Under the pieces are notes generated by a model. The model was not told the origin of the DNA. It searched no databases and worked only from the letters and a program-made list of their open reading frames with translations. Of a stretch of 64,000 nucleotides of DNA, positions 46,392 through 55,524 are shown piece by piece. Each line of letters begins with the position of its first letter. The first letter of the stretch is position 1. The position numbers and the translations under genes were made by a program. The stretch spans positions 62,001-126,000 of the forward strand of contig NZ_CADFDB010000016.1 in assembly GCF_902832845.1 (NCBI RefSeq), read 5' to 3'. The DNA comes from Burkholderia metallica (GTDB lineage: Bacteria > Pseudomonadota > Gammaproteobacteria > Burkholderiales > Burkholderiaceae).

Positions 46392-47339
46392 ATGAAGCGC
46401 CTATTGATCGCAGCGGTGTGCGGGGTCGGGATAACCGCGCCGATGTCGGCCGTGTATGCGGCCGATCCGCCCGTATGCAAGAACGTGCGCTTCGCGGATG
46501 TCGGCTGGTCCGACATCGCGGCGACCACCGGCCTCGCATCGACGATGCTGCAGGGGCTCGGCTACAACCCGACGAAGACGATCGCATCGGTGCCGATCAC
46601 GTTCGCGGGGATCAAGAGCAAGCAGATCGACGTGTTCCTCGGCTACTGGTCGCCGACGATGGACCCGATCATCCAGCCGTTCACGAAGGCCGGCACGATC
46701 AAGGTGCTCGCGACGCCGAACCTGACCGGCGCGAAATACACGCTCGCGGTGCCCGACTACGTGTACCAGGGCGGCCTGAAGTCGTTCGCGGACATCCAGA
46801 AATACGCGGACAAGCTCAACGGCAAGATCTACGGGATCGAGCCGGGCAATGACGGCAACCTGCTGATCAAGAAGATGATCGACGGCAACCAGTTCGGCCT
46901 CGGCAAGTTCAAGATGGTCGAGTCGAGCGAAGCCGGGATGCTGGTCGAGGTGAATCGCGCGATCCGCGACAAGCAGTGGATCGTGTTCCTCGGCTGGGAA
47001 CCGCATCCGATGAACGTGCAGATGAAGATCGACTACCTGAGCGGCGGCGACGCCGTGTTCGGTCCGAACTACGGCGAAGCGAAGGTGCTGACCGCGACGC
47101 CGCCCGATTATTCGCAGCGCTGCCCGAACGTCGCGAAGTTCGTGTCGAACCTGCAGTTCACGACGTCGATCGAGAACCACGTGATGATGCCGATCATGAA
47201 CAAGGAAGACCCGAACAAGGCGGCGGCCGAGTGGCTGAAGGCGAACCCGCAGGCGCTCGACAAGTGGCTCGCCGGCGTGACGACGCTCGACGGCAAGCCG
47301 GGGCTGCCGGCGGTGAAGGCGTATCTCGGCGTGCATTGA
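46392..47339 (+). CDS. choX: Choline ABC transporter periplasmic substrate-binding protein
   Basis: 315 residues. Signal peptide (LLIAAVCGVGITAPMSAVYA), then an OpuAC-type binding protein: RFADVGWSDIAATTGLAS, DVFLGYWSPTMDP, YGIEPGNDGNL, FLGWEPHPMN. Trp/Tyr residues suit an aromatic box for quaternary ammonium ligands. GGAGAAGCAAG precedes ATG. It lies 104 bases after the regulator; a strong terminator follows. Confidence 0.92.
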   Translation: MKRLLIAAVCGVGITAPMSAVYAADPPVCKNVRFADVGWSDIAATTGLASTMLQGLGYNPTKTIASVPITFAGIKSKQIDVFLGYWSPTMDPIIQPFTKAGTIKVLATPNLTGAKYTLAVPDYVYQGGLKSFADIQKYADKLNGKIYGIEPGNDGNLLIKKMIDGNQFGLGKFKMVESSEAGMLVEVNRAIRDKQWIVFLGWEPHPMNVQMKIDYLSGGDAVFGPNYGEAKVLTATPPDYSQRCPNVAKFVSNLQFTTSIENHVMMPIMNKEDPNKAAAEWLKANPQALDKWLAGVTTLDGKPGLPAVKAYLGVH

Positions 47340-47390
47340 GCGACGGGCACGGGGCTTCACGGTCCTGACCGGGAGCCCGGCGCGTCGTCG

Positions 47391-47435
47391 AGCCGGTGGA
47401 AGCGGGGCGCACGTCCTGCCTCCACCGGCTTTTTG
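47391..47435 (+). terminator. Rho-independent terminator after choX
   Basis: AGCCGGTGGA (47391-47400) pairs perfectly with TCCACCGGCT (47421-47430) around a 20-nt loop, followed by TTTT. Confidence 0.75.
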
Positions 47436-47509
47436 CATTCGGCTTCACGCGCGGCGCGATGGCAAGAGGACGATGCGCTAGACTGCTCGATCCGATCGAG
47501 GAGGCGGCG

Positions 47510-47638
47510 ATGATCCGCAACACGCGTGATGTATCCGGATGGCGACACGAACACGGCAGGCGGCTGAACGACATGTCCATGCGTGCCGACGAGGGCCGCA
47601 GCCGGATGACGCGGCATCCCGACGGTCGTTTCGCATGA
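47510..47638 (+). CDS. Possible 42-residue leader ORF coupled to the TRIC channel gene
   Basis: ATG preceded by GAGGAGG with a 5-base gap, the strongest ribosome site nearby. It encodes MIRNTRDVSGWRHEHG... and its TGA stop overlaps the next gene's ATG (ATGA). The downstream gene lacks a ribosome site of its own, which supports coupled translation. No known domain; could instead be an artefact of upstream sequence. Confidence 0.4.
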   Translation: MIRNTRDVSGWRHEHGRRLNDMSMRADEGRSRMTRHPDGRFA

Positions 47639-48261
47639 AGCGCATCGAGCAAGTGGTGCTCGCCGCCGATCTCGCGGGCACGGTGGTGTTTGCGATCGAG
47701 GGCGCCAATGCGGCGATTGGCGCCGGCCTCGACCTGTTCGGGGTCATGGTGTTGTCGCTCGTCGTCGCGCTCGGCGGCGGCGTGATCCGCGACCTGCTGA
47801 TCGGCGCACGGCCGCCGAGCGCCGTGAGCGACTGGCGCTATCCGGCGCTCGCGTTCGCTTCCGGGTTGTTCGCGTTCGTGTTTCACGAGCGGGTCGCCGC
47901 GTTTTCTCCGTCGCTGCTCACGACGCTCGATGCGGCCGGCCTCGCGTTGTTCGCGGTCGCGGGCGCGGTGAAGGCGCTCGAATTCCGGGTTCACCCGTTC
48001 ATCGCGACGCTGATGGGCGCCGTGACCGGCTGCGGCGGCGGTGTCGTGCGCGATGTCCTGCTCGCGCGGGTGCCGGCGGTCCTGGTCACGGATATTTATG
48101 CGAGCGCGGCGCTGCTCGGCGCGGTGTGCGTCGTGTCGTGCCGGCGGCTCGGTTGTCCGCCGGTCGTCGCGGCCGTGCTGGGCGGTGTTGCGTGCTTTGC
48201 GCTGCGGATGGCGGCGGTGCGCTTCGGCTGGCAATTGCCGAAAATCACCACCGGCGCGTGA
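47635..48261 (+). CDS. TRIC/UPF0126-family membrane protein (YicG-like)
   Basis: 208 residues with about seven hydrophobic helices and two internally repeated halves: ALGGGVIRDLLIG and GCGGGVVRDVLLAR are the paired signature of UPF0126/TRIC cation channels. No Shine-Dalgarno directly before the ATG; translation is probably coupled to the small upstream ORF. Role: trimeric intracellular-cation-like channel, physiological function unknown in bacteria. Confidence 0.88.
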   Translation: MKRIEQVVLAADLAGTVVFAIEGANAAIGAGLDLFGVMVLSLVVALGGGVIRDLLIGARPPSAVSDWRYPALAFASGLFAFVFHERVAAFSPSLLTTLDAAGLALFAVAGAVKALEFRVHPFIATLMGAVTGCGGGVVRDVLLARVPAVLVTDIYASAALLGAVCVVSCRRLGCPPVVAAVLGGVACFALRMAAVRFGWQLPKITTGA

Positions 48262-48270
48262 GCGCTCGGC

Positions 48271-48696
48271 TCACGGTTCCTTCGTTGCCGCCGGTACGTC
48301 GAACACCCGATCGAACGCCCACTGGAACACGAACGCATAGCAGAAGAAGAACGCAAACAGCCCGATGTCGACGACGAACGCGTCGAGCCACGAGATGTCG
48401 AGCCACCACGATACGACCGGCACGAGGATGAAGATCAGCCCGCCTTCGAATCCGGTCGCGTGCAGGATGCGTCGCCCGAGCGTGCGCGTCGGCCGCCGGC
48501 GCGACGCTTCCCAGCGCTCGAACAGCGCGTTGAAAAGCATGTTCCACAGCAGCGCGATCGCCGACATCGTTGCCGACAGTGCGCCCGAATAGACGAGGTC
48601 CTGCTTGAAGATCGCCGCGATCACGGGCGAGATGCACGAAATCGCGATCGCTTCGTAGAGCACCGCCTGCGTGATCCTGCGCGGTAGGCCTTGCAC
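48271..48696 (-). CDS. PACE-family multidrug/chlorhexidine efflux transporter
   Basis: About 141 residues from GTG 48696 (GGAG seven bases upstream). Four hydrophobic helices in two tandem bacterial transmembrane-pair halves: RRITQAVLYEAIAISCISPV, MSAIALLWNMLFNALFERWE, RILHATGFEGGLIFILVPV, DIGLFAFFFCYAFVFQWAFD. Matches the AceI-type PACE family, which exports biocides such as chlorhexidine. The divergent LysR gene is the usual partner regulator. Confidence 0.85.
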   Translation of the reverse strand: MQGLPRRITQAVLYEAIAISCISPVIAAIFKQDLVYSGALSATMSAIALLWNMLFNALFERWEASRRRPTRTLGRRILHATGFEGGLIFILVPVVSWWLDISWLDAFVVDIGLFAFFFCYAFVFQWAFDRVFDVPAATKEP

Positions 48697-48844
48697 GTAG
48701 TTGCTCCGGTTGACCGTCACGCGCCGCGGCACCGTGCCGCGGCGTCCCGCAAGGCTATGCGCGTTGCACGTCCGCTTCAATTCACCTAATCTCACCCCGA
48801 TTGAATCCAATTCAACCCGGCCCGATCCGGCCCGCGAGGCCCCC

Positions 48845-49777
48845 GTGTTCTCGAAAATTCCCCTGACCGCATTGCGTGTATTCGAGTCGGCGGCGCGCCT
48901 CGGCGCATTCAAGGCTGCCGCGGATGAACTGTCCGTGACGCCGGCCGCCGTGTCGCATCAGATCAAGTCGCTCGAAAGCCGGCTCGGCGTGCTGCTGTTC
49001 GAGCGCGGGGCGAGCGGCGTGCGGCTCACGGACGAAGGCGAGCGCCTGTTTCATACGAGTCACGAGGCACTGCTCGCGTTGAGCCGCGGGCTCGATGCGG
49101 TGCGGCCGGAGACGCCCGAAGACCGCACGCTCGTGCTGACCACCACGCCCGCGTTTGCCGCGATGTGGCTGATTCCGCGTCTCGGCCGGTTTCGTCGCAT
49201 CGATCCGCAACTGCACATCAAGGTCGAAACGGGCAACACGCTCGCCGATCTCGAACGCGATGCGCGGATCGATCTCGCGATTCGCGCGACGTCGCGCACG
49301 TTTCCGGCGCTGCACGAGATTGCGTTGATCGACGAGTATTTCGGCGCGTATGCGGCCGCCGGGTTCGATGCGCATCGCACGGACGAGCCGCTCGACCTGA
49401 TCGAGACCGTGTGGGATACGCCGCTGCCGGTGTCGGTCGACTGGGCGTCGTGGTGCCGTGCGGCAGGCCACGAAGCATGGCTCGAACGCGCGGTGTTTCG
49501 CCATTACGACGACGAGCATTACGCGTTGCAGGCGGTGCTGCACGGGCAGGGCATCGCGCTGCTCAGCTCGGTGCTGGCCGCCGAGCATGTCGCGCACGGG
49601 GCATTGGCGCCGATCGAGCCGGCGGTGCGGATCGAAGGCGCGCGCTTCGTCGCGCTGTGCCGGCCGGGACGGGAGCGGGAGCCGCAGGTCAGGTCGTTTC
49701 TGGACTGGCTCGCGGCGGAGATTGCGCAGACGCGGGACGCGGTGGGGCGGATGGGGGAGGCGGACATCGAGCGGTAA
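48845..49777 (+). CDS. LysR-family regulator divergent from the PACE pump (AceR/GcvA-like)
   Basis: 310 residues from GTG 48845. N-terminal helix-turn-helix (ALRVFESAARLGAFKAAADE, SVTPAAVSHQIKSLESRLG) and a periplasmic-binding-like effector domain. Divergent arrangement with a pump gene, 148 bases between starts, suggests it activates the pump on ligand binding. The effector is unknown. Confidence 0.87.
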   Translation: MFSKIPLTALRVFESAARLGAFKAAADELSVTPAAVSHQIKSLESRLGVLLFERGASGVRLTDEGERLFHTSHEALLALSRGLDAVRPETPEDRTLVLTTTPAFAAMWLIPRLGRFRRIDPQLHIKVETGNTLADLERDARIDLAIRATSRTFPALHEIALIDEYFGAYAAAGFDAHRTDEPLDLIETVWDTPLPVSVDWASWCRAAGHEAWLERAVFRHYDDEHYALQAVLHGQGIALLSSVLAAEHVAHGALAPIEPAVRIEGARFVALCRPGREREPQVRSFLDWLAAEIAQTRDAVGRMGEADIER

Positions 49778-49792
49778 CGGGCGGGCTGTGCG

Positions 49793-49824
49793 CCCCGCTC
49801 CGAAATTGCCATCCCGGAGCGGGG
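49793..49824. terminator. Bidirectional hairpin between LysR and Asp-box protein genes
   Basis: Perfect 10-bp stem CCCCGCTCCG / CGGAGCGGGG with a 12-nt loop between convergent genes; no T-tract. Confidence 0.5.
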
Positions 49825-49846
49825 AAACCGGCCCCACCGCGTGCGC

Positions 49847-50995
49847 TCACCCGAACCTGACGCAATAAACCGGAGGCAAATGCGCAGACACCAACTGCCA
49901 GTTCTCGCCGCCGTCATCGGACGTCCATAACCCGCCAGTGGTCGATCCCATCGCGAGGCGCGTGCCGGTGTCGTCGATCGCGAGCCCGTGCCGATACACG
50001 AGGTCGTACGCCGGCGCACTCGGCAACCCGTTCGAGAACTGCTCGAAACTGCGCCCGCCGTCGCGCGTGCGCGTGACGACGAAGCGGCCATCCACCGGAA
50101 TCCGGCACGCATCCTTCACGGCCGGCACGAACCACGCCGTATCCGGCTCGCGCGGGTGCACGGCCACCGCGAAACCGAAGCTCGAAGGCTGCGCCTCGAT
50201 GCGCCGCCAGTGTTCGGCGCCGTCGGTCGAACGGAAGATCGCGCAGTGATGCTGCGTCCACAGCACGTCAGGGTTCGCCGCGCACTGCACGACGCGGTGC
50301 GGGTCCTGCGCGTTGGGCTCGCCGCGCCGTTCGGGCGGCATGTAGTCGGCTTCCATTCCGTCGGCGGTCACCCGCCACGTCGCGCCGCCGTCGGCGGTCT
50401 GCCAGACGCCGCCGCACGAGATGCCGATCGTCACGTGCCGGCTGTCGCGCGGATCGACCATCACCGAATGAATGCCCGGCGCATCGTAGCCGCCGCCGCC
50501 CCATTCGGCGCGTTCGGGGCGGTCCCACAATGTGCGGTTCAGTACCCATGAGTTGCCGTGGTCGTCGGAGCGGAACAGCCCGCCGGGAATTGTGCCTGCC
50601 CACAGCGCGCCCGGCTCGTCGGCGCCGCCGGCTTCGAGCGACCAGATCTGCTGAAGCGTCCACGGCGGCTGCGGCGGGGCGGGGGGCTCGTCGTCCGCGT
50701 CGCCCTTGCCCGCGTGCGCGCCGGCGCCGCCAGGCGGTTCGTCGGCAGGCTGCGGCGGATAGACGGGAACCGCGCATTCTTCCCAATCGACGGCGCCCGC
50801 TCGCCTGCGGTGCAGCTTCACGCCGAAATGGCCGAGGTTGAGCGCCGCATAGAGCGTGCCGTCGCGCGGGTCGGCGAGCGCCACGCTGACGGGCTCGCCG
50901 ATGAAATGCGGCTCACCGGGCGTCCAGCCGCCGCTACCGTCGGGTTGCATGACGAACAAGCCCTTGCGGGTCGCGACGAGCAGTCGATCGTTCAT
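49847..50995 (-). CDS. Asp-box (BNR/sialidase-like) beta-propeller protein
   Basis: 382 residues, no signal peptide, so cytoplasmic. At least five Asp-box repeats of the S-x-D-x-G-x-x-W type: RSDDHGNSWV, QTADGGATWR, RSTDGAEHWR, RTRDGGRSFE, TSDDGGENWQ. An acidic Pro/Gly-rich insert lies near residue 90. Often called exo-alpha-sialidase by homology, but no catalytic sialidase residues are obvious. Paired with the MoaD/ThiS-like gene upstream, so a role in sulfur-carrier or protein modification chemistry is possible (inference). Confidence 0.8.
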   Translation of the reverse strand: MNDRLLVATRKGLFVMQPDGSGGWTPGEPHFIGEPVSVALADPRDGTLYAALNLGHFGVKLHRRRAGAVDWEECAVPVYPPQPADEPPGGAGAHAGKGDADDEPPAPPQPPWTLQQIWSLEAGGADEPGALWAGTIPGGLFRSDDHGNSWVLNRTLWDRPERAEWGGGGYDAPGIHSVMVDPRDSRHVTIGISCGGVWQTADGGATWRVTADGMEADYMPPERRGEPNAQDPHRVVQCAANPDVLWTQHHCAIFRSTDGAEHWRRIEAQPSSFGFAVAVHPREPDTAWFVPAVKDACRIPVDGRFVVTRTRDGGRSFEQFSNGLPSAPAYDLVYRHGLAIDDTGTRLAMGSTTGGLWTSDDGGENWQLVSAHLPPVYCVRFG

Positions 50996-51069
50996 GTGCG
51001 ATGTCTCCTGATGGTCCGCCTTGGCGCGATAGCGCTTGTTATCGGGGCTGCGCCCGTGCATGGGTCCCT

Positions 51070-51339
51070 TTATCCGCCCGTCAGCGCCTGGACGACATAC
51101 ACGCGGCTCGCGTCGCCGAGCGCATCGGACAGGCGCTGCCGGTCGCGGATCGGCTGGCCGTCGATGAAGACCGACAGGTGTTTTCGCAGCGCGCCCTGGT
51201 CGTCGAGGATGTAGCCGCGCAATCGCGGCTGCTCGCGGAAAACGGCGTCGAATGCTTCGCCGACCGTGCGCGCATCGATTTCGCGCTCGGGCGTTTCGAT
51301 ATGCCGCTGGATCGACGCGGCGAAGAAGAGGTGCGCCAT
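51070..51339 (-). CDS. MoaD/ThiS-family ubiquitin-like sulfur carrier
   Basis: 89 residues ending in ALTGG; the terminal Gly-Gly is the feature adenylated and thiocarboxylated in MoaD/ThiS proteins. Body: IDARTVGEAFDAVF, LRGYILDDQGALRKHLSVFI. No adenylating enzyme gene is adjacent. Upstream of the Asp-box gene by 74 bases on the same strand, so probably an operon. Confidence 0.83.
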   Translation of the reverse strand: MAHLFFAASIQRHIETPEREIDARTVGEAFDAVFREQPRLRGYILDDQGALRKHLSVFIDGQPIRDRQRLSDALGDASRVYVVQALTGG

Positions 51340-51559
51340 GACGGGCAGATCGGAAGAGGGGCGAAGGGACGGTCTGTAGTTTAGGCGATCCCGCCGGGCG
51401 TTTCAGGGCCGCGTCACATGCCGGCGGCAGGCTGTCGGCGATATAGCGGGGTCGAAAGACAGCGGCCCGGACAACGCGATCGCCATGCCCGGTCGACAGG
51501 ATTCGGTGAATCGGCAACAATCGTGCCGCGATCGTGGCGGCACGCGTCAGGCAGTTGTA

Positions 51560-51958
51560 CTACGCATACTTGTCGCCAACCGTCTCCCTGACGGGGTGCG
51601 TGTCGTACACGATGACCATGCGCTCGACGAGCCCGCTTTCGTCGAATTCGAACACGTCGACACATTCGAACTGCACCGCCGAGCCGTCGTTAAGCCCCCA
51701 GTCGTACACGAAGTAACCCGTTGCCCGTCGTGCGCCGGTCGCGCTGACGCAGATGTCGATCAGGGTGATCCGGCTTTGTCCGGATGCGGCAACGACCTTG
51801 TCGAAGAACGGTTTCGGCTGCATCCAGCCGAGAAACGGAGAAAAAATCCGTGCATCCGGCGTGAACAGCGCGCAGATCGACGCGACGTCGCCGCGCTCGA
51901 GCGCCTTCAGATAGGTGTCGACCTGCTGCGTGTATAGTGCCTCCGACGACGAGACCAT
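51560..51958 (-). CDS. NTF2/SnoaL-like protein
   Basis: 132 residues from ATG 51958. NTF2-fold pattern: YLKALERGDVASICALFTPD, then alternating strands to FEFDESGLVERMVIVYD. Possibly an isomerase, hydrolase or ligand-binding protein; no catalytic residues assigned. Divergent from the broken LysR gene, its likely former regulator. Confidence 0.78.
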   Translation of the reverse strand: MVSSSEALYTQQVDTYLKALERGDVASICALFTPDARIFSPFLGWMQPKPFFDKVVAASGQSRITLIDICVSATGARRATGYFVYDWGLNDGSAVQFECVDVFEFDESGLVERMVIVYDTHPVRETVGDKYA

Positions 51959-52038
51959 GCTCTTTCTCCGCTGATTGTTGACGAGCCGGGACGCAGTAGC
52001 CGCTGCGAATCCGATGCACCCACGATAGCGATGCAGCG

Positions 52039-52996
52039 ATGACCGAACAATCGAAAAATCCGCAACCCGGGCATGCGGCCCGTGCATACCCGCTTGCCGA
52101 ACTCACGCGAGCGCTGCCGCCGTTGACGGCGTTCCAGGCATTCGTCGCCGCCGCCGAACTGGGCAGCTTCAGCCGGGCCGCCGATCATCTGTGCAGGACC
52201 CAGGGTGCGGTGAGCCGTCAGGTGCAGCAACTGGAAGTGCATTACGGGTGCGCGCTGTTCGTGCGTCATGCGTCGGGGCTGGCGCTGACCGCGGAAGGCG
52301 GCGCGTTGCTGACGGTGGCCGTCGACGTCCTGACGCAACTGGCACGCCACGCGGGAAGTTCATGGCGGCGTCGCGCCGGTTCTCACGCTGCGGTTGCCGT
52401 CCACGTTCGCGATCCGCTGGCTGCTGCCGCGTCTTCCCGCGATTCATCGCGCACTCCAGCCGACCGAACTGCGGATCCAGACGTCGGCGGACGACACGCC
52501 GGATTTCGCCGGAACCGACGTCGACGCGATCGTCGTGCGCGGGGCCGGGCACTGGGCCGGCATGGTGTCGGTTCCGCTGTTTGCGGAGCGGCTGACGCCG
52601 ATGTGTACCGGCACGCTGGCCGCTTCATTGAAATCGTTCGCCGACCTTGCGCGGGCCACGTTGCTTCATCCCGCCCGCGGGCATGACGAGTGGCGCTGCT
52701 GGCTCGCTGCGGTCGGCGCGACGCAGGTCGATCCGGAAACCGGGCTGGTACTGGACACGCTCGAGTTGACGCTCACGGCCGCGGAGCAGGGGCACGGCGT
52801 GGCGATCGGCGACCCGCGCATGGCCCGGGACCGGCTCGTGGCCGGGACGCTGGTGGCTCCCTTTGGCGACGTCGTGGACAACGGTCTCGGCTATTTTCTC
52901 GTGTACCCGTCGCCGCGCGCGACGCAACCCAGGATTCGCGCGCTGACGTCGATCCTGACGGAACTCGCGCAGGACGATTCGCCGCGCACCGCGTGA
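52039..52996 (+). pseudogene. LysR-family regulator interrupted by a frameshift
   Basis: The first frame (52039 to about 52350) encodes a good LysR N-terminus (LTAFQAFVAAAELGSFSRAA, CRTQGAVSRQVQQLE, to VLTQLARH). A second frame continues the effector domain (VLTLRLPSTFAIRWLLPRLP to the end at 52996). The switch lies at 52343-52360, near CACGCGGG, and fits loss of two bases (for example AC). Either a true frameshift mutation or a sequencing error; apart from it both halves look intact. Confidence 0.8.
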
Positions 52997-53021
52997 CGGG
53001 CATCCGTGCCGGTCACACGCG

Positions 53022-53711
53022 CTAGACCGGAATCGACCGCCCGCGCATCCGGATCCCGATCCGCACGATACCGATCACCACATTCGACAGCCACGTGAGC
53101 CAGCGCGGCATCCCGCGCCGGCGGATATCGAGCAGCAGCACGATCCGCACCGCGTCGCTGTCGTTCCACACCTCGTGCGTGAACGTGTCGTCCCACAGCA
53201 GGAAGCGTCCTTCCTCGAGCCGGTATTCGTGGCCGTCGACCTTCAGCACGGCGGCCGGCGTGCCGTCCGCGCGCGTCGGCATCGACAGCACGAGATAGCC
53301 GCGCAGGATGCCGCGAAACGGGCCGCGATGCGGCGGAATGTGCTTGCCGGGCGCGAGGAACGACAGCGATGCGGACAGCACGTCCGGCGACGTCGCGACG
53401 ATCGACGCGACGGTCGGGCAGCGCGACAGGTTGCGCGGGAACGGCTGGCCGTACGCCTGCATGATGAACATCCGCCAGTCGCGCGCGTCGTTGGCCGAGA
53501 TGTCGTACTGCTCGCGCATGATTTCGTGAAAGCGCGGGATGCGCGGCATGTCGCGCGCCACCGCGAATGCCTCTGCCCGGATGTCGGCCCACGCGCGGAC
53601 GAAACGCTCGGCATCGGGAAACGCGGCCGTATCGAGCACGGCGCCGCTGTCGATATGGCGGTCGTATAGCGTGCGCAACAGGCCGGCTGCATAGTCGTAA
53701 GCGACGGACAT
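53022..53711 (-). CDS. Aspartyl/asparaginyl beta-hydroxylase-like oxygenase (LpxO-like fold)
   Basis: 229 residues. The cupin-type Fe(II)/2-oxoglutarate core shows PPHRGPFRGILRGYLVL and LLWDDTFTHEVWNDSD (metal His residues and basic 2-oxoglutarate-binding Arg). A hydrophobic C-terminal segment (WLSNVVIGIVRIGI) suggests membrane association, as in LpxO lipid A hydroxylases. The substrate could be lipid A or a peptide side chain; unresolved. Confidence 0.82.
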   Translation of the reverse strand: MSVAYDYAAGLLRTLYDRHIDSGAVLDTAAFPDAERFVRAWADIRAEAFAVARDMPRIPRFHEIMREQYDISANDARDWRMFIMQAYGQPFPRNLSRCPTVASIVATSPDVLSASLSFLAPGKHIPPHRGPFRGILRGYLVLSMPTRADGTPAAVLKVDGHEYRLEEGRFLLWDDTFTHEVWNDSDAVRIVLLLDIRRRGMPRWLTWLSNVVIGIVRIGIRMRGRSIPV

Positions 53712-53953
53712 GGTCGATCGAAAGGCGATCCGTAAAGGTGTCGTCAGTCTGCACGAAGCGCGGCGCGCGCTGCGTTACGTCAGGTTACGCCGGCTGACGA
53801 AAGAATGACAGTTTCATGAACGTCCGTCGCAGGCGCTTCCGGCGCCGGGAAAGCCGCGTGCTCCGGGCTGCGCGACGCGCGGGAATAAACGCACACGCTC
53901 CGGCGTCATACGGGTGTAGCACATCGTCTCGTTGACTTCTCGAGGAGTGGAAC

Positions 53954-54298
53954 ATGCATACGCATTGGCTGGTGGCCGCCGCCGTGGCGGCGATTTCTCT
54001 CGCGGGTATCGCGACTCAAGCGTCGGCCCAGGGACTGACACGCGCGCAGGTCAGGCAGGAACTGATCGACGCTGAAAACAACGGGCTGCGCTTCGTGACC
54101 GATACGTCGTATCCGGACGTGAGCCCGCTGTTTCAGCAGCAGGTCGAACGGATGCCCGGGCATCAGGCGAGCACGGCGGTCGGCAGCGATCCGGCCACGT
54201 CATCCGAAGCGGGCAAGCCGGCGACGATGTCGCCGCGTCAGGGTGCCGCCGCGTGCGTCGGCCCCGCGAGTTTCTGCACGATTTATTTCGGGAGCTGA
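53954..54298 (+). CDS. DUF4148 family small secreted protein (1)
   Basis: 114 residues. Signal peptide (WLVAAAVAAISLAGIATQASA), then LTRAQVRQELIDAENNG, the DUF4148 helix typical of Burkholderia periplasmic proteins. GAGGAGTGG precedes ATG. The longer tail with two Cys (CVGPASFC) is unlike the next copy. Function unknown. Confidence 0.8.
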   Translation: MHTHWLVAAAVAAISLAGIATQASAQGLTRAQVRQELIDAENNGLRFVTDTSYPDVSPLFQQQVERMPGHQASTAVGSDPATSSEAGKPATMSPRQGAAACVGPASFCTIYFGS

Positions 54299-54375
54299 CG
54301 CAGCCGCCTGCATCCGCGGGTCAGGCATTCAAGGTTTTCGACAAGGTTGATCGATGCGTAACATTGAAGGAGTTC

Positions 54376-54654
54376 ATGATGAAAACATATATCGCAGTCC
54401 TGACGATGATCGGAGCGATCGTCTGTCAGTCGGCATTCGCACAAACGGCTGCGCCGCTGACGCGTGCGCAGGTTCGCGACGAATTGATGCGTCTGGAAGC
54501 GGCCGGGTACGACCCGGCGAAGGGAGACGAAGGCGAGTATCCGGCGGACATCCAGGCGGCGGAAGCGAAGCTGGCCGAGCAGGACCGGGCCCGAATGGCG
54601 GCGGCCGCCGCGCTTGCGCCGGCGGCCGGCATGCCGGCGCCGACCGGCAACTAG
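54376..54654 (+). CDS. DUF4148 family small secreted protein (2)
   Basis: About 92 residues. Signal peptide (YIAVLTMIGAIVCQSAFAQ), then LTRAQVRDELMRLEAAGYDP. Two adjacent ATGs (54376 and 54379) follow AAGGAG. Tandem paralogue of the preceding gene, 77 bases downstream. Confidence 0.8.
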   Translation: MMKTYIAVLTMIGAIVCQSAFAQTAAPLTRAQVRDELMRLEAAGYDPAKGDEGEYPADIQAAEAKLAEQDRARMAAAAALAPAAGMPAPTGN

Positions 54655-54921
54655 GTGCCGACATGGTCTTGTGTGACTTCAGTCCGCCGTGCTCGCGGCA
54701 CGGCAGTTCCGCAGCCGTTCGTCACGCGCGGCGCGGCAGAGGGGCGCCGGCTGCGCTGCCTGTCATCGCGCGCCGTTTCGCACGGCGCCGCGATCATCTC
54801 GTCAGCCGCGCGCGACAGGCGGGCAGGCCGGTCGTGCGATGAACCGGAACGAAGACGGTATCGGCCTCGGCGGCAACACGGTTCATGTGCGCGGTGGCAT
54901 ACCGCGCCGCCAGCGTGGCGA

Positions 54922-55449
54922 TCACCAGGGCAGCATGCGCTGCACGACCTGATCGCGCAGCACGAAGCGGTGCGCCAGTGCGGCTGCGACGTGCAGGCAA
55001 ATGGCGCCGAACAGCACCCAGGCGAGGATGCCGTGCACGCCGCCCATCGCGTGGCCGAATCCGGAGCCGGCCGCCGACAGCGCGGGCAACGGCACGATGC
55101 CGAGTAGCGTCACGCCCCAGGCGCGCGACGACGCGTTGATCCAGCCGAGCAGCGGCACCCCGATCAGCAGGGCGTAGAGCGCGAAATGCGTGACGCCCGA
55201 CAGTGCGCGCATCGCGCGCGGCAGGTCGCTCGCGGGCGGGCGATGCGTCGCGCGCCACAGCACGCGGCAAGCCATCGCGGCGAGCAGCGCGGTTCCTACG
55301 AGGAGGTGCGCGGCGATCAGGCCGATGGGCTGCGTATCGCGGTGCACGTCGGGCATCGTCCAGCCGATCGCAAATTGCGCAACGACCAGCGCGACGATCA
55401 GCCAGTGAAGAAAGCGCGCAACGGCGTCATAGCGGGCGGGCGTGGACAT
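54922..55449 (-). CDS. Cytochrome b561
   Basis: 175 residues, four transmembrane helices with haem-ligand His candidates in RFLHWLIV, AAHLLVG, GGVHGILAWV and CLHVAAALAH. An inner-membrane electron carrier that likely reoxidises quinol or serves a periplasmic oxidoreductase. Downstream of the sensor kinase on the same strand (70 bases), so possibly a target or member of the two-component operon. Confidence 0.88.
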   Translation of the reverse strand: MSTPARYDAVARFLHWLIVALVVAQFAIGWTMPDVHRDTQPIGLIAAHLLVGTALLAAMACRVLWRATHRPPASDLPRAMRALSGVTHFALYALLIGVPLLGWINASSRAWGVTLLGIVPLPALSAAGSGFGHAMGGVHGILAWVLFGAICLHVAAALAHRFVLRDQVVQRMLPW

Positions 55450-55507
55450 GCGGACTCCTGACGTACGACGGGGACGATATCGATCGGGCGAATTCTACGG
55501 ATGCTTC

Positions 55508-55524
55508 CTTAACGAAACGTTAAG
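55508..55524. promoter_or_regulatory. Palindrome upstream of cytochrome b561
   Basis: Perfect palindrome CTTAACG-AAA-CGTTAAG overlapping the end of the kinase gene. It resembles the TTAAG-type half-sites bound by PmrA/QseB-class regulators. Confidence 0.4.

Noticed and set aside
52394-52996. Independent small regulator in the second frame of the LysR locus
   Set aside because: It is the effector half of the same LysR protein and has no DNA-binding domain or ribosome site.
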